From an uncultured Actinomyces sp. (lineage in GTDB: Bacteria > Actinomycetota > Actinomycetes > Actinomycetales > Actinomycetaceae), in assembly GCA_937926195.1 (NCBI GenBank), contig CALEXZ010000058.1, positions 1 through 10,438 on the forward strand: DNA of 10,438 nucleotides, in the 5' to 3' direction. The notes below the pieces were generated by a model. The model had not been told where the DNA came from, ran no database searches, and was given only the letters and a program-made list of their open reading frames with translations. Each line of letters begins with the position of its first letter. Positions within the stretch are counted from its first letter, which is position 1. Position numbers and translations under genes: made by a program. Positions 5,975-10,438 of this stretch are shown here, piece by piece.

Positions 5975-6781
5975 CCATATCTGAGATGTGGCGTGCGATG
6001 GCCAGGGCGGCGAACATGGCAACCTGCTGCCCGACCAGGCTCGGGTTTCGCAGGAGGTCTGGGTCGTGGCCTGCTCGATCGCGGGATCATAAGCGGTACG
6101 CAGTATCACCGCGTTTTCCGCAGTCGATTAGTTCGCTGTAGGGGGGTGGTCTCCCAGGAGCCACCCTGAGCGCCGTGCTCGGCTCGCCAAGCGGCGAGCC
6201 CCTGCCTGGAATCAGGCAACTTGTGCTTCAGCACTTGCAGGGCGGCGACCCTGTCGGAGCGGCAGGATGTCGTGTGGGCGCGGGTCCAGGTGGTGACGCG
6301 GTGGTGCTGCTCGGACGCACCCAGCAGCACGAACGTCGGATGCGTAACCGACAGCACCACCGTGAGTGTGTTCGTGGTCGGGTCGTGGGTCATCTCCGCC
6401 CCGGTTAGGCGGTCGGTGTACTCGCGCAACCTGGCCATGTCGCCTGGCAGGGAGAGCGTGCCTGCGCGTCTCGGGGTCACGATTTGGTGCCGGTAGAGCA
6501 ATTGTCCGCCATGCCGACCATGTGCAGATGGGTATTCAATCGATCAGGGCTCGGCCGCTGATTTTCACTCAGGTCAGGAGGATCGTGCCCGCCCAGATGG
6601 GGGCGGAGTAGGAGATGAGGATGCTGCCCGCATACTGCGGCCTGATCAGGGACGCACCTCCAGCGCTGAGGGTGATCATCTGCAATGGCGACAGGCCCAG
6701 GATGAGGCCGCGGCGGGTGATGTGGGAGGGCTTCACCGGAACCAACTTGCCAGAGCTCGTGGTGTCGTCGGTGCATGGCAT
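5975..6781 (-). pseudogene. Degraded SCO6880-like conjugative-transfer gene
   Basis: A GAGGAG ribosome binding site and ATG at 6781 open an intact N-terminus (GKLVPVKPSHITRRGLILGL, then a hydrophobic stretch). Two in-frame TGA codons (6571-6569 and 6538-6536) fall exactly where family members have Trp. A frameshift near 6502-6515 leads to LLYRHQIVTPRRAGTLSLPG, LTVVLSVTHPTFVLLGASEQ and LQVLKHKLPDSRQGLAAWRA. A further shift in the G6 run at 6141-6146 separates GSWETT from YSELID. After AYDPA the sequence jumps to IEQATTQTSCETR and, one more frame away, LVGQQVAMFAALAIARHISD, which resembles the family's C-terminal end, so most of the middle is deleted. Family proteins of about 490 residues accompany actinobacterial conjugation/T4SS-like genes. 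I judge family identity from remembered sequence patterns. This is mobile-element debris. Confidence 0.7.
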
Positions 6782-6849
6782 CGCCTACTCCTCACCTCCG
6801 GCTGGGCGGGGGCTGCCGGGATCGACGGCTCGGTTGGGATGTGTCGCCA

Positions 6850-6987
6850 GCCTGCGCGCCCGTCGAGCACGCCATCGCCCACCTGAAGAGCTGGAAGATC
6901 CTCACCAAAAGTCCACCGCGGCCGACTCACCGAGCCCCCACGATCATCCACATCGTCACCAAGCCAGAGGCTCACCGACTCAACTGG
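6850..6987 (+). pseudogene. C-terminal fragment of an IS5-type (DDE_Tnp_4) transposase
   Basis: The plus strand encodes APVEHAIAHLKSWKIL from 6856, a segment characteristic of the last catalytic-Glu region of DDE_Tnp_4/IS5-family transposases (V-E-x-A-I-x-x-L-K-x-W). After an A4 run (6907-6910) the continuation KVHRGRLTEP lies in the +1 frame, and after a C5 run (about 6936-6940) the original frame resumes with PTIIHIVT. These two indels break the gene. No start, no N-terminal catalytic core and no terminal inverted repeats were seen. It lies just beyond the start of the degraded conjugation gene, whose upstream neighbour was probably lost here. The family assignment rests on the short motif. 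Confidence 0.55.
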
Positions 6988-7009
6988 TCAACCCACATGA
7001 ATGACGCCT

Positions 7010-8104
7010 TCACAACTCCTTGAGGATCTGCCGTGCGATGGCGGCACCGAGTGGGATGGGCACGGCGTTGCCGATCTGACGGGCGATGGCCGTACGGGAA
7101 CCGATGAAGCGGTGCGTCTCGGGGAAGCCCTGGAGGAGCGCCGCCTCGTAGTGCGTGATGGCGCGGTTCTCCACGGGGTGCAGATAACGGCCCTTCTCGG
7201 GCTTGAAGAACTCGGTGCGGATGGTGACGGAGGGCCTGTCCCAGTGGAGACGTCCCATGACGTCCATGGAGCCCGTCGTGTGACGTCGCCAGCAGGGGGC
7301 CTTGAGATCGTCTGGGAGATCGGTCCGGTTGCCTCCGGCGGGGATGTTCTTGAAGCGCTCGATGGACATCTCGCTGTAGGCCCGCGAGAGGTGCAGCTCC
7401 CTCGGGGAGAACGGTCCGGGGACCGGTCTCGAGCCCACGGGGGTGCGGAGCTCGTTGAAGCGCGCATCCATGTCGGGCTTCGCAGGCACGCCCCGCAGGG
7501 CGTCCCTCACGGTCCGGTAGGGGAGCAGGCCCTCGGCGCCGTCGGGACTGTGCGTGGGCTCGGGGAACCCCGGGGCCGGCAGATCGCGGTGGTGCCCGAT
7601 GATGACGGCGCGTTTGCGGGCCTGAGGGGCTCCGTAGTCCGCGGAGTTCAGGATGCGGAGACTGAAGGCGTAGTCCCTGAGGATTCCGCCCGGTGCGGTG
7701 GCGGCGACGAAGTCCCGGTACTGGGGCGAGGAGCCGAAGGCGGGCACGTTCTCCACCACGAAGTACCGGGGCTCGGTCGCGATGAGGGTTGCCGCGTACT
7801 GCTCCCACAGGTGGTTGCGTGCGTCCTCGGCGTCCTGCTTGCCGAGTGTGCTGAAGCCCTGGCAGGGCGGACCGCCGACGACGACGTCGACGTGCGGGGG
7901 CCTGTCGCCCAGGGCGAGCCAGTCGAGGAGGGGGCCGGGGTAGACCGAGTTCCTGCCGTAGGTGGCCTCGTAGGACGCGGCGGCGCAGGGGTCCATCTCC
8001 ACGGCGGCGACGCTGTGGAAGCGTGCCGACGCCTCGTGGAAGCCCGCGGTGAGTCCCCCGGCCCCGGCGAAGAGGTCGAGGACGCGGATCGTTCTTGAAC
8101 CCAT
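7010..8104 (-). CDS. DNA (cytosine-5-)-methyltransferase
   Basis: The 364-residue protein has all main C5-methyltransferase motifs in order: motif I DLFAGAGGLTAGF (10-22, AdoMet binding), motif IV GGPPCQGFS (77-85) with catalytic C81, motif VI ENVP (118-121), motif VIII QARKR (161-165), and motif X ARQIGNAVP (341-349). The target-recognition segment lies between VIII and the C-terminal motifs, roughly residues 185-290; its target cannot be predicted. The length is normal for a solitary or restriction-linked enzyme. No restriction endonuclease gene adjoins its 3' end, which meets the transposase debris. It diverges from the DUF1156 methylase 152 bp away. The ATG at 8104 has GAGG only two bases upstream, too close for normal initiation, and a -10 box at the leaderless position. 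It could be a solitary methylase, the modification arm of the rightward system, or an orphan of lost restriction genes. Confidence 0.93.
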   Translation of the reverse strand: MGSRTIRVLDLFAGAGGLTAGFHEASARFHSVAAVEMDPCAAASYEATYGRNSVYPGPLLDWLALGDRPPHVDVVVGGPPCQGFSTLGKQDAEDARNHLWEQYAATLIATEPRYFVVENVPAFGSSPQYRDFVAATAPGGILRDYAFSLRILNSADYGAPQARKRAVIIGHHRDLPAPGFPEPTHSPDGAEGLLPYRTVRDALRGVPAKPDMDARFNELRTPVGSRPVPGPFSPRELHLSRAYSEMSIERFKNIPAGGNRTDLPDDLKAPCWRRHTTGSMDVMGRLHWDRPSVTIRTEFFKPEKGRYLHPVENRAITHYEAALLQGFPETHRFIGSRTAIARQIGNAVPIPLGAAIARQILKEL

Positions 8105-8110
8105 GGCCTC

Positions 8111-8116
8111 AGGTTA
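8111..8116 (-). promoter_or_regulatory. Putative leaderless -10 box of the C5 methyltransferase
   Basis: On the minus strand TAACCT fits the actinobacterial TAnnnT -10 consensus and lies at -12 to -7 relative to the A of the ATG (8104). That is the exact spacing for a transcript that starts at its own initiation codon. The lack of a usable Shine-Dalgarno sequence agrees with this. No -35 is evident. Confidence 0.45.
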
Positions 8117-8256
8117 GCCGGCGGCACCGACACCTGTGCGAGGCGCACTGACGCAGTCGACGTGTGATCCGTGTCGGAGACCCGCCGTAGAGTGGACCCC
8201 GACTCGCCGCTGCGGCGGCGCCTCCCCACACGCTCCCCTGTACCGGAAGGACTCCC
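8117..8256 (+). promoter_or_regulatory. Shared divergent control region of the two methyltransferases
   Basis: For the rightward gene, TAGAGT at 8188-8193 fits the TAnnnT -10 pattern, with no good -35 (8165-8170 is TGATCC). Just downstream, CGCCGC-T-GCGGCG (8205-8217) is a perfect 6+1+6 inverted repeat in the predicted leader, and could be an operator or a hairpin. GGAAGG at 8245-8250, six bases before the GTG at 8257, is the ribosome binding site. Confidence 0.35.
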
Positions 8257-10438
8257 GTGCCCAGGAACGCACCCAGGAAGCTCATCGAGGTGGCTCTGCC
8301 CCTCGACGCGATCAACGAGCAGTCGGCCCGGGAGAAGTCCATCCGCAAGGGGCACCCCTCGACCCTGCACCTGTGGTGGGCCAGGCGCCCCCTCGCGACT
8401 GCCCGAGCCGTGCTCTTCTCCCAGCTGGTCGACGACCCCTCGGAGCGCTACGAGGAGTTCCTGGAGGCGGCCCGGTCCGCGGGCGACGCCGAACCCGAGT
8501 CCGCCGCGGAGCGCGCCGTCGAGGCCGAGCGCCGCCGTCTGTTCGCCCTCATCACCCGCATGGTGGACTGGGACAACATCGGCGATGAGCACCTCATGCG
8601 CGAGGTCAGGGAGGAGATCCGCCGCTCCACGGGGGATGAGCCCCCCGCGGTCCTCGACCCCTTCGCGGGCGGCGGCACCGTCCCCCTGGAGGCCCAGCGC
8701 CTCGGCCTGGAGGCCCACGCCTCGGACCTCAACCCCGTGGCCGTCCTCATCAACAAGGCCCTCATCGAGATCCCGCCGCGCTTCGCCGGCCGAGCCCCTG
8801 TCTCCCCCGGCGCCGACGACGGCACTCGCAGCTGGCCCGGCGCGCACGGTCTGGCGGAGGACGTGCGCCGCTACGGGGAGTGGATGCGCGAGGAGGCCCG
8901 GAGACGCATCGGTCACCTCTACCCGCAGGCCGAGCTGCCCGACGGGTCGAGGGCGACCGTCATCGCCTGGATCTGGGCACGGACCGTCACCTGCCCCAAC
9001 CCCGCCTGCGGTATCGAGACGCCACTCGTGCGCTCGTGGTGGCTGGGGAAGAAGAAGGGCAAGGAGGCCTACATCGTCCCGACGGTCGTCGGCGACCACG
9101 TCGAGTACTCCATCGGTCACGATCCCAAGCTGGCGCCGACGAAGCAGGAGGACGGGACGATCTCCGGACGTCGCGGTGGGGTGTGTATAGCGTGTGGCGC
9201 CACCATATCGATGGACTATGTCAAGGCCGAGGGAGGTCGGGGTCGCATGTCGGCACAGTTATGCGCGATCGTGGCTGAGGGGCGACGAAGCCGTGTGTAC
9301 CTGCCTCCGAACGAGGCTATGGCGAGCACTGCACGGGTCCATCGACCCGCGGACGTTCCGTCTCAATCACTCCCCGATGATCCGCGCAACTTCTGGACGG
9401 TTGCTTATGGGCTCGATACATTCGATAAGTTGTTCACGGCGCGGCAGCTGACGGCTCTGACGACCTTCTCGGACCTGGTGGGGGAGGCGCGCGAGCGGGC
9501 GCTGCGGGACGCGCTCGCCGGCGGCCTGGAGGAGGGGGATCGTCTCGAGGTCGGCGGCACCGGTGCGGCTGCCTATGCGGACGCAGTAGCGACGTACCTG
9601 GGACTTGCAGTATCCAGGCTCACCGACTATTCGTCGGCGCTGAACACTTGGGCGAACAATCCTCAGATGGAGATTCTTCGAAATGTGTTCGCGCGACAAG
9701 CTCTTCCGATGGCCTGGGACTTCGCGGAAGGTAACCCATTTGCGAGCTCTTCGGGCAGCTTGTCAATCATGGTGAAGGCTGTTTCGGAGGCAGTGAGTCG
9801 TGTGCCATCAGTCGTCACGTCACGCGTCCTTCAGGCGGACGCTGCGTCGCGCGACTACCGGGATGCCGTCATCTCGACTGATCCGCCCTACTACGACAAC
9901 ATTGGCTACTCGGACCTGTCCGACTTCTTCTATGTGTGGCTGCGCCGCTCCCTCAAGGACATTCACCCCTCCCTGTTCTCGACCATGCTCGTTCCCAAGG
10001 CCGAGGAGTTGGTGGCCAACCCGTACCGCCACGGCGGCAAGGACGGGGCGAGAGACTTCTTCGAGGACGGCTTCCGCACCGTCTTCGCCAACGCCCGCCG
10101 GGGCGCGAACCCGGACTATCCCATGACGGTCTACTACGCCTTCAAACAGTCGGAGACCACCGCCGACGGCCGTACCTCCACGGGATGGGCCACCATCCTC
10201 GAAGGCATGATCCGCTCCGGCTGGACCATCACCGCCACCTGGCCCATGCGCTCCGAGCGTGGCGGGCGCATGACGAGTGTCGGCACCAATGCCCTCGCCT
10301 CCTCGATCGTCCTCGTACTGCGGCCCCGCCCCGAGGACGCCCCCATGACGGACCGCCGTCGCCTCATGCGCGAGCTGCGCCGGACCCTCCCCGAGGCCGT
10401 CGAGACCCTGCGCAGCGGCGGCATCGCCCCCGTCGACC
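8257..10438 (+). CDS. DUF1156-type adenine-specific DNA methyltransferase (3' end beyond window)
   Basis: The frame is open from GTG 8257 through 727 codons to the window edge. The N-terminus (RKLIEVALPLDAINEQSARE, then GHPSTLHLWWARRPLATARA) is the DUF1156 signature. AdoMet motif I is DPFAGGGTVPLEAQRLGL (134-151), followed by HASDLNPVAV. The catalytic motif IV is DPPYYDNIGY (542-551), typical of N6-adenine methylases. Between them sits a long insert with a likely zinc ribbon: C246-x4-C251 and C310-x2-C313. The order (motif I, insert, motif IV) is alpha-class-like, so the insert is the probable target-recognition region. DUF1156 methylases usually head phage-defence operons with a DUF499 ATPase and a helicase; none of these is inside the window. 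Codon composition changes sharply between about 9181 and 9880. The DNA target is unknown. Confidence 0.9.
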   Translation, partial: MPRNAPRKLIEVALPLDAINEQSAREKSIRKGHPSTLHLWWARRPLATARAVLFSQLVDDPSERYEEFLEAARSAGDAEPESAAERAVEAERRRLFALITRMVDWDNIGDEHLMREVREEIRRSTGDEPPAVLDPFAGGGTVPLEAQRLGLEAHASDLNPVAVLINKALIEIPPRFAGRAPVSPGADDGTRSWPGAHGLAEDVRRYGEWMREEARRRIGHLYPQAELPDGSRATVIAWIWARTVTCPNPACGIETPLVRSWWLGKKKGKEAYIVPTVVGDHVEYSIGHDPKLAPTKQEDGTISGRRGGVCIACGATISMDYVKAEGGRGRMSAQLCAIVAEGRRSRVYLPPNEAMASTARVHRPADVPSQSLPDDPRNFWTVAYGLDTFDKLFTARQLTALTTFSDLVGEARERALRDALAGGLEEGDRLEVGGTGAAAYADAVATYLGLAVSRLTDYSSALNTWANNPQMEILRNVFARQALPMAWDFAEGNPFASSSGSLSIMVKAVSEAVSRVPSVVTSRVLQADAASRDYRDAVISTDPPYYDNIGYSDLSDFFYVWLRRSLKDIHPSLFSTMLVPKAEELVANPYRHGGKDGARDFFEDGFRTVFANARRGANPDYPMTVYYAFKQSETTADGRTSTGWATILEGMIRSGWTITATWPMRSERGGRMTSVGTNALASSIVLVLRPRPEDAPMTDRRRLMRELRRTLPEAVETLRSGGIAPVD

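Noticed and set aside
6536..6571. UGA read as tryptophan, because two TGA codons replace Trp in the conjugation-gene remnant
   Set aside because: Other genes here use TGA as their stop, and the same remnant also has frameshifts and a deletion, so ordinary decay explains it.
7001..8098. A 365-codon plus-strand frame opposite the C5 methyltransferase
   Set aside because: It is the antisense of a gene with motifs I to X; Gly/Val/Glu-rich composition without any recognisable domain.
7648..9120. A 490-codon open frame on the minus strand across both methyltransferase 5' ends
   Set aside because: It overlaps two genes with complete catalytic motifs, and its translation is low-complexity Arg/Pro/Ser/Thr in one half, as expected from the antisense or shifted frame of GC-rich genes.
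8171..9190. A 339-codon plus-strand frame over the DUF1156 gene
   Set aside because: It is a shifted frame, Ser/Pro/Arg-rich; the DUF1156 frame is open through the whole interval and carries the family motifs.

Overview
The window is GC-rich DNA with GTG and TTG starts, strong G/C bias at third codon positions and actinobacterial gene families (an SCO6880-like conjugation gene, a TM1586-type nitroreductase). This points to an actinobacterium, possibly an Actinomyces-type organism; the genus is not certain. It reads as an accessory region: intact defence-type genes alternate with decayed genes and mobile-element debris.

Left part (1-3700). The window opens inside a leftward nitroreductase-family gene, of which only the first 26 codons are present. 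A divergent gene encodes a 288-residue RCC1-like beta-propeller. Leftward again lies a two-gene, translationally coupled toxin-antitoxin-like operon: a 110-residue putative antitoxin, then an AbiEii-type nucleotidyltransferase. Five copies of a 6-bp repeat lie just upstream of this operon. Next come a truncated superfamily I helicase tail and a complete leftward nitroreductase, whose first 79 bases are identical to bases 1-79.

Middle part (3701-7009). A membrane-anchored PAF-acetylhydrolase/lipase-like gene is dead: it has a frameshift in a G5 run, a TAG stop and a lost C-terminus. After it stands an intact 353-residue protein with a long charged coiled coil and a C-terminal CHAT (caspase-like) protease domain with a visible His/Cys pair. 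Behind it lie a heavily degraded, internally deleted SCO6880-like conjugative-transfer gene (two TGG-to-TGA changes, several frameshifts) and the tail of a DDE transposase. These suggest that an integrative conjugative element and an insertion sequence once passed through here.

Right part (7010-10438). Two DNA methyltransferases diverge from a 152-bp intergenic space: a complete cytosine-C5 methyltransferase on the minus strand and a large DUF1156-type adenine methyltransferase on the plus strand that runs off the window. The second has a mosaic codon composition in the region between its AdoMet motif and its DPPY motif. DUF1156 methylases usually head multi-gene phage-defence operons, so the rest of such a system probably lies beyond the right edge.

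Taken together, the AbiEii pair, the CHAT effector and the two methyltransferases look like a defence island assembled among mobile-element remains. The least explained parts are the CHAT protein, the putative antitoxin and the methylase pair.
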